A stretch of 64,000 nt of DNA from Gulosibacter macacae (GTDB taxonomy: Bacteria; Actinomycetota; Actinomycetes; Actinomycetales; Microbacteriaceae), in the NCBI RefSeq assembly GCF_003865375.1, contig NZ_RQVS01000004.1, positions 159,910-223,909 of the forward strand, in the 5' to 3' direction. The notes under the pieces were generated by a model. That model was given only the letters and a program-made list of their open reading frames with translations, ran no database searches and was not told the DNA's origin. Position numbers and translations under genes: made by a program. Shown here piece by piece: positions 18,028-27,321 of this stretch (positions within the stretch are counted from its first letter, which is position 1; the number at the start of each line of letters is the position of its first letter).

Positions 18028-19602
18028 TCAGCCGACGTCTGAGGCTGCCGTAGTGAATGCCGTCGTCATCGGTAGCGTCGAATCGGCCGGGAACGCGAGC
18101 GGCGAGGGTGATTTTCCAGCTGCCACGAGCTCGACCCCGAGCGCCGCGATCATCGCACCGTTGTCGGTGCACAGGGCCAGCGGTGGCACGTGCAGTGAGA
18201 CGCCAACTTCGGCACAGCGTTGCGCCGCAAGCTCCCGCACCCGCGTGTTCGCGGCCACACCACCGGCGAGCAACAGCCGCGGGATTCCGAGGTCGGCACA
18301 AGCCGCGAGTGCCTTCGTGAGCAGCACATCGGCAACTGCCTCGCGGAAGCTTGCCGCGATGTCCGAAACGGGCACCTGCTCCCCCGCATCCTCGAACTTT
18401 TCGACGGTGCGAGCGACCGAAGTTTTCAATCCAGAGAATGAGAAATCGTAGCGATGCTTGCCAAGATCCTTCGGATGCGTAAGCCCGCGCGGAAAGCGGA
18501 ACGCGCCCGCATCGCCACCGACCGCCGCCTTGTCGATCTGCGGACCGCCCGGGTAGGGCAGGCCGAGCACGCGGGCGATCTTGTCGAAGGCCTCGCCGGC
18601 CGCATCGTCGATGGTTTCGCCAAGCATTTCGGAATCGCCGGTGAGTGAATCGACCCGGATGAGCGAGGTGTGCCCGCCCGACACAAGCAGCGCCACAGCC
18701 GGAAACTCAATCGGTTCGCCGTCTTCGCGCAAGAGGTCAGCGGCAACGTGACCGACGAGGTGATTGACGCCATAGAGCGGCAGCCCAGTCGCCACCGAGA
18801 GCGACTTCGCCGCGCCAACGCCCACCATGAGTGCCCCCGCGAGCCCCGGGCCCGCCGTGACCGCGATGGCATCGAGGTCGTCAAGCGTGACCCCAGCAGT
18901 ATCAAGGGCCTCCCGCAGCACCGGCACTATCGCATCCGCGTGGGCGCGAGCGGCGACCTCGGGGACGACGCCGCCGTACTTGGCCTGCTCATCCATCGAG
19001 GATGCGACCGCATTCGCCAGCAGGGTTCGCCCGCGCACGATACCGACGCCGGTTTCGTCGCAGCTCGTCTCGATGCCGAGCACGAGCGGTTCGTCGGGCG
19101 CGCGCGCCGCGAGTCGCTCATCGATGATTTCGAGCGTCTGCGCGATATCGGCGCGCATCACGATCGCCGCGACGCCCTCACCCCGGTAGTAGTTCTCGCG
19201 ACGGCCGATCTCGTCGAAGCCGAGGTCGAGGTAGAGCGCGCGGGCGGCCTCGCCGTTCTCGCGCACTTCAAGAAAGAGGTGTTTGGCGCCGCGGCTGCGC
19301 GCCCACGCTGCGCCCTCGCGGAGCATCCTCGTCGCCCAGCCACCCCGGCGAAACTCGGGGTAGACCGCGACCGTCTGCACATCGGCTTCGCCCGCGCCTT
19401 GCGCTGCCAGGATGCCGAGGGCCCCGATGACGCGCCCGGCACGCTCGACGACCCAATATCCGGTGTGTTCGCTTTCAAGTTCGGCGCGCACCGCCTGTTC
19501 GCTCCACGAATCATGCGGGAACGAAGCGTGGTCAATCGCCACAATCTCGTCGAGGTCGGCGAGAGTCGCCGGGCGGATTGCGGTGGAATACATCGTGGGC
19601 AT
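18028..19602 (-). CDS. tsaD: RimI-TsaD fusion: N-acetyltransferase joined to tRNA t6A transferase
   Basis: A 524-residue bifunctional protein. Residues 1-150 form a RimI-like GNAT domain ([25 protein letters not shown], then [35 protein letters not shown]) predicted to acetylate the N-terminal alanine of ribosomal protein S18. From about residue 172 the TsaD domain begins, [16 protein letters not shown], with the metal-binding His-x-Glu/His region ([11 protein letters not shown]) and the kinase-like SGGHTSL and GGVAAN motifs. TsaD transfers threonylcarbamoyl to A37 of ANN-decoding tRNAs with TsaB and TsaE. The start overlaps the tsaB stop (TAATG). Fused forms are known in this part of the actinobacteria; in most bacteria the genes are separate. 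Confidence 0.95.
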   Translation of the reverse strand: MPTMYSTAIRPATLADLDEIVAIDHASFPHDSWSEQAVRAELESEHTGYWVVERAGRVIGALGILAAQGAGEADVQTVAVYPEFRRGGWATRMLREGAAWARSRGAKHLFLEVRENGEAARALYLDLGFDEIGRRENYYRGEGVAAIVMRADIAQTLEIIDERLAARAPDEPLVLGIETSCDETGVGIVRGRTLLANAVASSMDEQAKYGGVVPEVAARAHADAIVPVLREALDTAGVTLDDLDAIAVTAGPGLAGALMVGVGAAKSLSVATGLPLYGVNHLVGHVAADLLREDGEPIEFPAVALLVSGGHTSLIRVDSLTGDSEMLGETIDDAAGEAFDKIARVLGLPYPGGPQIDKAAVGGDAGAFRFPRGLTHPKDLGKHRYDFSFSGLKTSVARTVEKFEDAGEQVPVSDIAASFREAVADVLLTKALAACADLGIPRLLLAGGVAANTRVRELAAQRCAEVGVSLHVPPLALCTDNGAMIAALGVELVAAGKSPSPLAFPADSTLPMTTAFTTAASDVG

Positions 19603-20216
19603 TAGCCGGTCACTCGCTTCGGTACGGCGCCCGGCTTCGCATCGGGGGCGCGCAGATAGAGAATCTCGTCGGCCGCTTCGGGGAGTCCGCCTTGGCGTCG
19701 ATCGAGCCACGCGAGGGCGAGGTGCCAGGCTGACACCTGCGAGGCGTCGGCTCGGGTGATCGTGACCGCTTCGGCTTCGGCCGGGGTGAGGAGGGTGAAT
19801 CCCTCGCTCGAAGTCACCTCGCCCTGCTCGTAGCGGGAAGCAGCGAACTCGCGTCGGCGGGCATCGGTCGTGACCAGGATGGGGCCGCGGTGGTCGGGGT
19901 GATCATGGCGCCACTCGTGCGCGATGGCGTCGTGACTCGGCACCGGATGCAGCGGTACGCCGTGCACGAACGCGAACGTGCGTGCGGCGGCGACGCCGAC
20001 GCGCAGGCCAGTGAATGGGCCGGGGCCCATGCCGCAGATGACGCCGGTCACGTGCTGCGGCCGGATGCCGGCTTCGTCGAGCACGCGAGAGATGCCGATG
20101 CCGACGGCTTCGGCGTGACGGCGGGCGTCGTCGAGACGGTAGTGGCCGCGCAGGCGACCCGCCTCGGTGACCACCGCAACATCAGTACCGGCGGAAGTGT
20201 CGATGGCGAGCAACAT
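19602..20216 (-). CDS. tsaB: tRNA threonylcarbamoyladenosine biosynthesis protein TsaB
   Basis: A 204-residue ASKHA-fold protein that scaffolds TsaD. It starts [16 protein letters not shown] and contains [23 protein letters not shown], the dimer-interface signature of TsaB. It lies between tsaE and rimI-tsaD and its stop shares a base with the next start, so all four activities are made together. Length is slightly below E. coli TsaB (231). Confidence 0.92.
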   Translation of the reverse strand: MLLAIDTSAGTDVAVVTEAGRLRGHYRLDDARRHAEAVGIGISRVLDEAGIRPQHVTGVICGMGPGPFTGLRVGVAAARTFAFVHGVPLHPVPSHDAIAHEWRHDHPDHRGPILVTTDARRREFAASRYEQGEVTSSEGFTLLTPAEAEAVTITRADASQVSAWHLALAWLDRRQGGLPEAADEILYLRAPDAKPGAVPKRVTG

Positions 20217-20283
20217 GCCCCCATCCTATTCCGGTCGCCGGATGCGGTCAGCGCGCGTCCGCCAGAAGCGTTGGCGGCGTGGG

Positions 20284-20883
20284 TCAGGCGCGCGGCACGA
20301 GTACCGTGGATGCGTCAAAGTCGGCCCAGCGTGGGCCGAAGGCTCGGAGGGTGACGGTGCGGGGTTCGTCGAGGTCGGTGGCGGGGGTCTCGATACGCGC
20401 CTGCGGCGCTACTCGACCAACCAAGTTGTCCCCATCCTGGGTGGTCGAGTAGCGAAGCGTATCGAGACCCTCACCAGTCGGCCGCTCAATCACGAGCTCC
20501 AGCCAAGAATCGGTGATCGCGTCGACGACCTCGCTCCCCCACTCGATCACCGACACCGACGCATCCAGGTCAAGATCAAGGTCGTCGAGTTCGAGCGCCG
20601 AGGCGAGCCGGTACGCATCCACGTGAATGAGCGCTGGCCCATTACCAAGCGATGGATGCGTGCGCGCAATCACGAACGTCGGGCTTGCGACCGTGCCGCG
20701 CACGCCGAGCGCCTCACCGAGTCCGCGCACGAGCGTCGTCTTGCCGGCACCGAGCGGCCCCGTGAGCACGAGCACATCTCCCGCGCCGAGCACCGCCGCG
20801 AGTCGCGCTCCAAGCGCAGACATCTCGTCGGCGCTCGGCACCACCGCGCGCGCAACCTCCGCGCCGGCCCCGTCCCCGCTCAT
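20284..20883 (-). CDS. tsaE: tRNA t6A biosynthesis ATPase TsaE, with repeat-derived C-terminal insertion
   Basis: The 199-residue ATPase of the t6A complex. It has Walker A GPLGAGKTTLVRGLG, then VASPTFVIARTH and the Walker B/dimer strand IHVDAYRL, ending IEWGSEV. The ATG at 20883 overlaps the alr stop (ATGA); a longer open frame exists but runs into alr. After residue 140 the normal TsaE C-terminus is interrupted by about 28 residues (from LDTLRYSTTQDGDN to QARIETP) encoded by a REP-like palindrome at 20385-20470, which stays in frame. The catalytic part is intact, so I expect function. Confidence 0.9.
   Translation of the reverse strand: MSGDGAGAEVARAVVPSADEMSALGARLAAVLGAGDVLVLTGPLGAGKTTLVRGLGEALGVRGTVASPTFVIARTHPSLGNGPALIHVDAYRLASALELDDLDLDLDASVSVIEWGSEVVDAITDSWLELVIERPTGEGLDTLRYSTTQDGDNLVGRVAPQARIETPATDLDEPRTVTLRAFGPRWADFDASTVLVPRA
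20385..20470. repeat. REP-like palindrome, family A, inside tsaE
   Basis: Outer arms GGGTCTCGATACG (20385-20397) and CGTATCGAGACCC (20458-20470) are a perfect 13-bp inverted repeat; the inner part has CTACTCGACC opposite GGTCGAGTAG. The same sequence recurs at 26083-26166 and, as one arm, near 59.0 kb. Here it is translated as part of TsaE. Confidence 0.85.
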
Positions 20884-22769
20884 AGCCGGAACCCCGAGGT
20901 CTTGCGTCCCGTGTAGATGCGCTCGACGCGCTCCCCGAGGTTCGCGCAGAGCGACTCCGGTGCCCAGCCGGTCCACGAGGCCCACTCCGACAGCTTCACA
21001 TCATTACCCTCATTGCCCCAGACCTGCACGCGCATCCCCGGCCAGCACTCAAAGTCGCCAAGGTCGAGCACGACCTGATCCATCGCGATGCGACCGACCA
21101 CCGGCACCTGCCAGCCGCCGATCGTCACCCGCGCGTGGCCGAATGCCGCGCGTGGCAATGCATCCGCGTAGCCAATCGGCAGCAAGCCGAGCGTCGTCGG
21201 CTCCTTCGCTTCCCACTGGTAGCCGTAGCTCACGTGCTGCCCGGCCTGCACTCGCTTGATGCCAATGAGCTCAGAGCGCAGCGAGAGCGTCGACGGTAGC
21301 GGGTCAGCCGGGTCGAGCCCGTACACCGCTCGCGTCGAGGTTGGGGCGTCAGGTGCGAGCACCCCGTCAACGCCGCGCAATCGCAGCGCCTCAAGGTCGT
21401 TCCGCGTACGCACCACAATCGGCAAGCCGGTATCGCGGATGAACGGCAACACTTCGGCGAGGCCGTGGCCGTACGCATCCGAAGACACATCGACGGCATA
21501 GGCGAGATCACGGCGGTTCGCACCCACGGTCGCGGCCCGGCGCGCGAGCCGTTGCAGGCGTCGCGCGAGGAGTTCAAGGTCGATCACCGCCTGCCGCTGG
21601 GGAGCGGTGACTGCCCGTCCTGGATCCTCGATCGGCGGCCAGGCAACTCGGCGCGCGTCGTCGGAGGGCAACGCGGGTGTGTACTCGCGGGCGATCCGGC
21701 CGGTGAGCCGCGTCGTCACCTCGTAGTTGATCGTCTGCGTGGCCGCGGCCCAATCGTCAGCGGTCGCACCGCCCTCACCCGGTCGGGCAATCACGGTGAG
21801 CTGGCGCGGCGACGGCACCGAGGCATCCGGCGCGAACGCCGCATCTTCGACATCAGGCGCTTCCCCGAGTGGCGACACAAAGAGGTGCACCGGTGTCACC
21901 TCATCGATGCGCCACTGTTCCCCGGAATCATCGATGAGCGGCGGCAGCTCGCCGCGTAGCGGAGGCAGACCATCGCCCTGCCCGACACCCACAGCCCAGC
22001 GGCCCGCGAGCCGGCGAATCGGTGCGCGCAGGCGCAGCGCCGGCCGCAAGCCAAGCGCATCCGCGGTGCCGTCAGTGTCAGGCGCGAGCCCATAGAGCGA
22101 AATGCCGAGCCGCACCAGGTCATAGCGTGCCTGCGGATACTTCAACGCCGCGCCGGTCGCAGCTAGGTGGAGCAGCTGCGGATGCAAGCCCACCTCGGCC
22201 GCAATCTCCCGCGCCCGATCAAATTGCGCCACCTGAGCGAGGTCGTCGTCAGCGGAGGTGCCAGAAATATGGCTCATCATGCCGGCGATATGGATGCGGC
22301 CACCGCGCTCAAGATCGCGGGCGTGGGCAAAGAGCGTGCGCCATTCCTCGATCGGGGCGCCATTGCGGCCGAGGCCGGTATCGAGCTTGATGTGCACATC
22401 GACCGTGGCCGCGTGGCTACCGCGTCGACGGTCTTCGGCGGCCGCCGCCACGACCGCGAGTTGCTCCATCGACGACACCGCGATGTCGAGTTGCCCGGCA
22501 ATCACCGACTCCCAGGTCTCCCCCGCCGAGTGCAACCAGGTGAGGATGCGGGTATCGAGACCGGCCGCCCGCAGCGCAATGCCCTCCGACGCATCCGCCA
22601 CACCGATCCACTTGGCCCCGGCCGCGGCGACCGTGCGCGCGACCGGCAACGCACCGTGGCCATAACCCGAGGCCTTGACGATGGGCATCACCGCGACGCC
22701 GACCGCGTCGGAAAAGGCGCGGTAATTGTGCTCAATGGCCTCGAGATCAACGTCGATGGTCGGGATCAT
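20880..22769 (-). CDS. alr: Composite alanine racemase built from two partial Alr copies
   Basis: A 629-residue protein, against about 370 for normal alanine racemase, which makes D-alanine for peptidoglycan with PLP. Residues 1-235 are a full N-terminal barrel with PLP Lys32 (VKASGYGHG), Arg135 (KLDTGLGRNG), His167 and Arg220 (VRLGISLYGL). Residues 240-360 look like a shrunken first C-domain, ending ADDWAAATQTINYEVTTRLTGRI, the normal Alr C-terminus. Residues 390-480 are a second, eroded barrel in which SSDAYGHG has lost its Lys. Residues 490-629 are a complete C-domain with Tyr515 (HVSYGY), GYADALPR and GRIAMDQ. Between them the two halves supply one full active site. It overlaps tsaE and sits after acpS. 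Confidence 0.88.
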   Translation of the reverse strand: MIPTIDVDLEAIEHNYRAFSDAVGVAVMPIVKASGYGHGALPVARTVAAAGAKWIGVADASEGIALRAAGLDTRILTWLHSAGETWESVIAGQLDIAVSSMEQLAVVAAAAEDRRRGSHAATVDVHIKLDTGLGRNGAPIEEWRTLFAHARDLERGGRIHIAGMMSHISGTSADDDLAQVAQFDRAREIAAEVGLHPQLLHLAATGAALKYPQARYDLVRLGISLYGLAPDTDGTADALGLRPALRLRAPIRRLAGRWAVGVGQGDGLPPLRGELPPLIDDSGEQWRIDEVTPVHLFVSPLGEAPDVEDAAFAPDASVPSPRQLTVIARPGEGGATADDWAAATQTINYEVTTRLTGRIAREYTPALPSDDARRVAWPPIEDPGRAVTAPQRQAVIDLELLARRLQRLARRAATVGANRRDLAYAVDVSSDAYGHGLAEVLPFIRDTGLPIVVRTRNDLEALRLRGVDGVLAPDAPTSTRAVYGLDPADPLPSTLSLRSELIGIKRVQAGQHVSYGYQWEAKEPTTLGLLPIGYADALPRAAFGHARVTIGGWQVPVVGRIAMDQVVLDLGDFECWPGMRVQVWGNEGNDVKLSEWASWTGWAPESLCANLGERVERIYTGRKTSGFRL

Positions 22770-22807
22770 GCGGGCTCCTCGAGACGGTGATGGCAGGGCA
22801 GGATGCG

Positions 22808-23164
22808 TCAGCGCCGCTCGGCGACGACAAACGCGGTGGCGCGGGTGCGGTCGTGCGAGAGCGTGAGGTGGAGCGCATCCACCCCGATGCTATCGAGCAT
22901 CGCCCGCAGCCGCGGCGACTCGACGAAGTGCGGGGGTCCGAGCGGTTCGCGCGTCACTTCGAAGTCGATGAGTTCGAGGCCGTGCAGACCGCGCAGCGCT
23001 TTGATCGCGGCCTCGCGCGCCGCGAAGCGCGCCGCAATTGACGAGAGCGGCAACTCAAGTTCGGCGGCCGAAAACACGCGCTCGGCAAAGCGGGCCGAGC
23101 GGATTGCCCGCTCGACCCGCTCAATTTCGACGGTGTCGACTCCGATGCCGAAGATCATCGACAA
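22808..23164 (-). CDS. acpS: Holo-ACP synthase AcpS
   Basis: A 118-residue trimer-forming transferase that moves phosphopantetheine from CoA to acyl carrier proteins. It starts MIFGIGVDTVEIERVERAI, holding the magnesium-binding Asp, and contains RFAAREAAIKALRG with the catalytic Glu and Lys, then LSHDRTRATAFVV at the end. It lies between glmS and alr on the same strand, in a cell-envelope and tRNA-modification operon. As the housekeeping enzyme of the cell, it would also be able to activate the ACP at 12.9 kb in principle. Confidence 0.94.
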   Translation of the reverse strand: MSMIFGIGVDTVEIERVERAIRSARFAERVFSAAELELPLSSIAARFAAREAAIKALRGLHGLELIDFEVTREPLGPPHFVESPRLRAMLDSIGVDALHLTLSHDRTRATAFVVAERR

Positions 23165-23183
23165 AGGCTATCGTGCCGAGTGG

Positions 23184-25034
23184 CTACTCGACCGTGACCG
23201 ACTTCGCGAGGTTACGCGGCTGGTCAACGTCGAGACCCTTCGCGGTCGACAGCTCGAGCGCGAAGATCTGCAGCGGCACGACGTGAAGGAGCGGCTCGAA
23301 GGCCGGGTCGGTCGGCGGCACCGTGAACACCTCGTCGGCAATCGGCAGCACCGCAGCGTCGCTCACCTCGGCAACCGCGAGTACGCGGGCACCGCGGGCG
23401 CGAATCTCCTGGATGTTCGAGACGATCTTCGGGTGCAGGGTGTCGTCGTAGCGCGGGCTCGGCACGAGCACGAACACCGGCTGGCCGGGTTCGATGAGCG
23501 CGATCGGGCCGTGTTTGAGCTCGCCGGCAGCAAAGCCCTCGGCGTGGATGTACGCGATCTCCTTGAGCTTGAGCGCGCCTTCGAGCGCGATCGGGAAGCC
23601 CGTGTTGCGGCCGAGGTAGAGCACTGAGCGAGTGTCGGCCATCCAGTTCGCGAGTTCGCGGATGCGGTCGTGGTGCTGCAGCACCTCGCGCACCTTGTCG
23701 GGAATGGTTTCGAACTCGGCGAGGATGTGGGCCACCTCGGCGTCGGTGAGCGTCTGGCGGGCCTGCGCGGCGTGGAGTGCGAGCAGGTAGATCGCGGCGA
23801 TCTGGGCGACGAATGCCTTTGTCGAGGCAACGGCAACCTCAGGGCCGGCGTGGGTGTAAACCACCGCATCGGATTCGCGCGGGATGGTCGCCCCCTGCGT
23901 GTTGCAGATCGACAGCGTCTTCGCGCCGCGCTCGCGCGCGAAGCGCACAGCCATGAGGGTGTCCATCGTTTCGCCCGATTGCGAAAGCGAGACGATGAGG
24001 CAGCGCTCGTCGACGACCGGGTCGCGGTAGCGGAACTCGTGCGCGAGTTCGACCTGCACCGGGATGCGGCTCCACTTTTCGAGCATGTACGCCGCGGTCT
24101 GGCCCGAGTAGTAGGCGGTGCCACAGGCGACGATGATGATGCGGTCAATCTCGCGGAAGTAGCCCTCGCCGAGCGCATCGAGGTCGGGCAGGGTGACGCG
24201 GCCCTCGTGGAAGCGACCACGGATGGTGTTCTCGATGGCTTCGGGGTCTTCAGAGATTTCCTTCGCCATGAACGATGGCCAGCCACCCTTCTCGGCGGCA
24301 GCAGCATCCCAGGTCACTTCGAAGGGCTCGCCCTCGGCCGGCTCGCCGTCGAAGGTGGTGATTTCAATGGAATCGGCGCGCACGACCACCATCTGCGCCT
24401 GGCCGACCGCAATCGCGCTGTGGGTGTGCTCGACGAATGCAGCGACGTCAGAACCGAGGAAGTTCTCGCCTTCGCCAAGGCCGATCACAAGCGGTGAGTT
24501 GAGGCGGGCACCGACGATGACACCGGGCTGGTCGGCGTGAATTGCCAGCAGCGTGAAGGCACCGTCAAGGCGGCCAACGACGGCGCGGAATGCCGCCTCG
24601 AGGTCGCCGACGCGACGGTACTCACGCGCGATGAGGTGCGCGGCCACTTCCGAGTCGGTCTCGGAGCGAAACTCGACGCCCTCGGCGAGGAGTTCATCCT
24701 TGAGCTCGGTGAAGTTTTCAATGATGCCGTTGTGAATGAGCGCGAGGCGGCCGTTATCGGCGAGATGCGGGTGGGCATTCGCATCGGTCGGGGCGCCGTG
24801 GGTGGCCCAGCGGGTGTGACCGATACCGGTCGTGCCATCGGCCATGGGGTGAGCGGCGAGGTCGTCGACGAGAGTTTGCAGCTTGCCAGCGCGCTTGCGC
24901 TCGTGCAAGGCACCTTCAGCGTCGATCACGGCGATACCCGCCGAGTCGTAGCCGCGGTATTCAAGTCGCCGCAGGCCATTGAGGAGGATCTGCTGACTGG
25001 GGCGATCTCCGACGTATCCAACGATTCCACACAT
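23184..25034 (-). CDS. glmS: Glutamine--fructose-6-phosphate aminotransferase (isomerising)
   Basis: A 616-residue enzyme making glucosamine-6-phosphate, the entry to UDP-GlcNAc. Mature N-terminus MCGIVGYVGDRPSQQ places the nucleophile Cys at position 2 of the glutaminase domain; residues to about 240 include LRRLEYRGYDSAG and HTRWATHG. Two SIS isomerase domains follow (ACGTAYYSGQTAAYMLE; SQSGETMDTLMAVRFARERG; RNTGFPIALEGALKLKE), and it ends in LAKSVTVE. The internal ATG at 25034 is chosen because Cys must follow the initiator; the upstream frame is not conserved. glmM lies at 29.7-31.1 kb. No GlmS ribozyme was recognised in the short leader. Confidence 0.96.
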   Translation of the reverse strand: MCGIVGYVGDRPSQQILLNGLRRLEYRGYDSAGIAVIDAEGALHERKRAGKLQTLVDDLAAHPMADGTTGIGHTRWATHGAPTDANAHPHLADNGRLALIHNGIIENFTELKDELLAEGVEFRSETDSEVAAHLIAREYRRVGDLEAAFRAVVGRLDGAFTLLAIHADQPGVIVGARLNSPLVIGLGEGENFLGSDVAAFVEHTHSAIAVGQAQMVVVRADSIEITTFDGEPAEGEPFEVTWDAAAAEKGGWPSFMAKEISEDPEAIENTIRGRFHEGRVTLPDLDALGEGYFREIDRIIIVACGTAYYSGQTAAYMLEKWSRIPVQVELAHEFRYRDPVVDERCLIVSLSQSGETMDTLMAVRFARERGAKTLSICNTQGATIPRESDAVVYTHAGPEVAVASTKAFVAQIAAIYLLALHAAQARQTLTDAEVAHILAEFETIPDKVREVLQHHDRIRELANWMADTRSVLYLGRNTGFPIALEGALKLKEIAYIHAEGFAAGELKHGPIALIEPGQPVFVLVPSPRYDDTLHPKIVSNIQEIRARGARVLAVAEVSDAAVLPIADEVFTVPPTDPAFEPLLHVVPLQIFALELSTAKGLDVDQPRNLAKSVTVE

Positions 25035-25117
25035 GGGAAACATTCTGCACCCGGCATCACCTCGCAAAGATGAGACGCGCGTGAAATAGCCCTCATCTGG
25101 CGATTAGGCTCGAGTTC

Positions 25118-26074
25118 ATGAATCACAACGGCCGTCGCGACACTGCACCCCAGTGGTCGACTCCGTTCGTTGAAATTGAGCGTCGCGATTGGGCCGCACT
25201 GGCGCCAACGACGCCGCTCACCCTCGATGAAACCGATGTCGTGCGCCTGCGTGGTTTGGGCGATCCGATCGATATTGATGAGGTGCGCGAGGTGTATGTG
25301 CCGCTCTCGCGATTGCTGAATCTGCAGATCGCGAACGCGCGCGAGTTACACCGAGCGACGAGTTCTTTCTTGGGCGAGCGCTCGACACCAACCCCGTTCG
25401 TGATTGGTGTCGCGGGCTCAGTGGCCGTTGGTAAGTCGACCGTGGCGCGCCTCCTGCGGGAACTCTTGCGCCGCTGGGAAGACACGCCCCGGGTCGAACT
25501 CATCACCACCGATGGGTTTCTCTACCCGAATGCCGAGCTTGAGCGTCGCGGCATCATGCACCGCAAGGGTTTCCCCGAGTCGTACGACCGTCGCTCGCTC
25601 CTGCGCTTCGTCACACAGGTGAAATCGGGGGCGCCCGAAGTGCGCGCGCCGTTCTACTCGCACATGGTCTACGACATCGTGCCGGATGCTGAGATCGTCG
25701 TGAATGCGCCGGATGTGCTCATTGTTGAGGGGCTCAACGTGTTGCAGCCGCCGACCTCGGCGCATCCGCTCGCCGTGAGCGACATGTTCGACTTTTCGGT
25801 CTATGTAGATGCGCGCACCGGCGATATTGCGCGCTGGTACGAGGAGCGTTTCCTTCGCTTGCAGAAGGGCGCATTCTCGAATCCGTCGTCGTACTTCCGC
25901 CGCTATGCCGATCTTTCTGAAGCGGATGCGCTGCGCACGGCGCGAGAGATTTGGCAGTCGATCAACCTGCCGAACCTCGAAGACAATATTGCGCGCACGA
26001 AGTCACGCGCTCGGTTGATCTTGCGCAAGGCGCCGGACCACACGGTGGACCGGGTGCTGTTGCGGAAGATCTAG
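25118..26074 (+). CDS. coaA: Type I pantothenate kinase
   Basis: A 318-residue kinase catalysing the first step of CoA synthesis. It has the P-loop [21 protein letters not shown], then [10 protein letters not shown], the [14 protein letters not shown] pantothenate-binding segment and VEGLNVLQP, all standard for CoaA. It is divergent from glmS with an 83-bp shared intergenic region, and its stop is followed by the REP-like element that separates it from mtlD. Feedback inhibition by CoA is a family property. Confidence 0.96.
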   Translation: MNHNGRRDTAPQWSTPFVEIERRDWAALAPTTPLTLDETDVVRLRGLGDPIDIDEVREVYVPLSRLLNLQIANARELHRATSSFLGERSTPTPFVIGVAGSVAVGKSTVARLLRELLRRWEDTPRVELITTDGFLYPNAELERRGIMHRKGFPESYDRRSLLRFVTQVKSGAPEVRAPFYSHMVYDIVPDAEIVVNAPDVLIVEGLNVLQPPTSAHPLAVSDMFDFSVYVDARTGDIARWYEERFLRLQKGAFSNPSSYFRRYADLSEADALRTAREIWQSINLPNLEDNIARTKSRARLILRKAPDHTVDRVLLRKI

Positions 26075-26082
26075 GTGGGGTG

Positions 26083-26166
26083 GGGTCTCGATACGCGGCT
26101 ACGCCGCTACTCGACCAACCAAGAAATTTGGCTGGTCGAGTAGGAGCGAAGCGACGGATCGAGACC
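26083..26166. repeat. REP-like palindrome, family A, between coaA and mtlD
   Basis: GGGGTCTCGAT at the left and ATCGAGACC at the right, with CTACTCGACCAACC opposite GGTCGAGTAG inside; flanking GGTGG/CCACC extends the outer stem. It matches the 20.4-kb copy. Placed between converging stops, it probably doubles as a bidirectional terminator. Confidence 0.85.
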
Positions 26167-26184
26167 ACCCCACCACACCCTGAG

Positions 26185-27321
26185 TCAGCCCTGCTGCACC
26201 TGCTCCACCACGGCAACAACCTCGTCGTGGAGCGTATCGCCGTCGACGAGCCCGGTCACCCGGGTCGTCAGTTCCGCCGCCGAGAGCTCGCCGAGCCACT
26301 CCTGCAGCTCAACCGCCTGCGGGTCATCGACATTGTCGTAGCGCAACGCCGCACCTACCGCGCGCAAGAGCGCATCGTGCTCGAGCCCGCGCGCCGCAAG
26401 ATCGTGCGCCGGCTGAATGAAGCGCTCGTGCCGCCCGAGCTTGCGCTGCGGCTGGCGGCCGATGCGCTCGGGGGTATCGGGCAGCTCCGGGTTTTCGAAG
26501 CGCTCAATCGCGCGGTTCACATACGCCTGGTGCTCGTCGCGGTTGAAGCCGTACTCGGCAATGAGCAGCTCGCTCGTCTCACCGAGGGCAGCCGTGACCT
26601 CTTCACGCACCTTCGGGTTGCCGAGCGCCGCCGCAATCGACGGCTCACCGAGCGCATAGCCCCAATAGGCGGCCGTGGCATGGCCGGTGTTTACGGTGAA
26701 GAGCTTGCGCTCAATGTAGGGCCCGAGGTCATCGACGAAGTGGGCACCGGGGATATCCGGCACCTCATCGCCGAACGGACCGCGCTCGATGGTCCACTCG
26801 TAGAAGTCCTCGACGACCACATCCACGCCGTCAGCGTGCACGGCCGGGATGATGCGGTCGACCGCGGTATTCGCGAAGATCGCCTTCTCGGCAAGCTCGG
26901 GAGCCCCGTCGAGGATGAAGTCACGCAGCGTATCGGTGCCGTTAATCGCGTTCTCGCAGGCCATCACGATGAGTTTCGGCGCGTCAGCGGCCCGCGCCTC
27001 GAGCCCCTTGCGGATGACCGGGGCAATGAACTTGAGCACCCCCGCGCCAACAGCGCAGGTGACGACATCAGCACCGGCAACTGCCGCTACTGCATCCGCC
27101 TCATTGGTTGCCGAGTTCACGGCACGGAAGTTGCGCACGGTGTGGGTGCGCGCCTGTGCGCCCACCTCGCGCACCTCGTAGGTGTCGACGGCGTTGAGCG
27201 CGTCGACGAGTTCGGCGTTGACATCGCTGAACACGAGGTCGTAGCCGGCTTCGTTGAGCACGAGCCCAACGAAGCCGCGACCGATGTTGCCGGCGCCAAA
27301 GTGGACCGCAACTTTCGTCAT
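26185..27321 (-). CDS. mtlD: Mannitol-1-phosphate 5-dehydrogenase
   Basis: A 378-residue NAD-dependent enzyme converting mannitol-1-phosphate to fructose-6-phosphate. It shows the N-terminal VHFGAGNIGRGFVG nucleotide-binding motif, the ENAINGTDTLRD segment and the catalytic Lys region YIERKLFTVNTGHA of the long-chain mannitol dehydrogenase family. Its start shares one base with the mtlA stop (TAATG), so transport and oxidation are tightly coupled. The gene ends at the REP-like element. Confidence 0.95.
   Translation of the reverse strand: MTKVAVHFGAGNIGRGFVGLVLNEAGYDLVFSDVNAELVDALNAVDTYEVREVGAQARTHTVRNFRAVNSATNEADAVAAVAGADVVTCAVGAGVLKFIAPVIRKGLEARAADAPKLIVMACENAINGTDTLRDFILDGAPELAEKAIFANTAVDRIIPAVHADGVDVVVEDFYEWTIERGPFGDEVPDIPGAHFVDDLGPYIERKLFTVNTGHATAAYWGYALGEPSIAAALGNPKVREEVTAALGETSELLIAEYGFNRDEHQAYVNRAIERFENPELPDTPERIGRQPQRKLGRHERFIQPAHDLAARGLEHDALLRAVGAALRYDNVDDPQAVELQEWLGELSAAELTTRVTGLVDGDTLHDEVVAVVEQVQQG

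Noticed and set aside
25035..25117. A glmS ribozyme or similar leader element upstream of glmS
   Set aside because: The intergenic region is only 83 bp and shared with coaA; the ribozyme is much longer and typical of Firmicutes.
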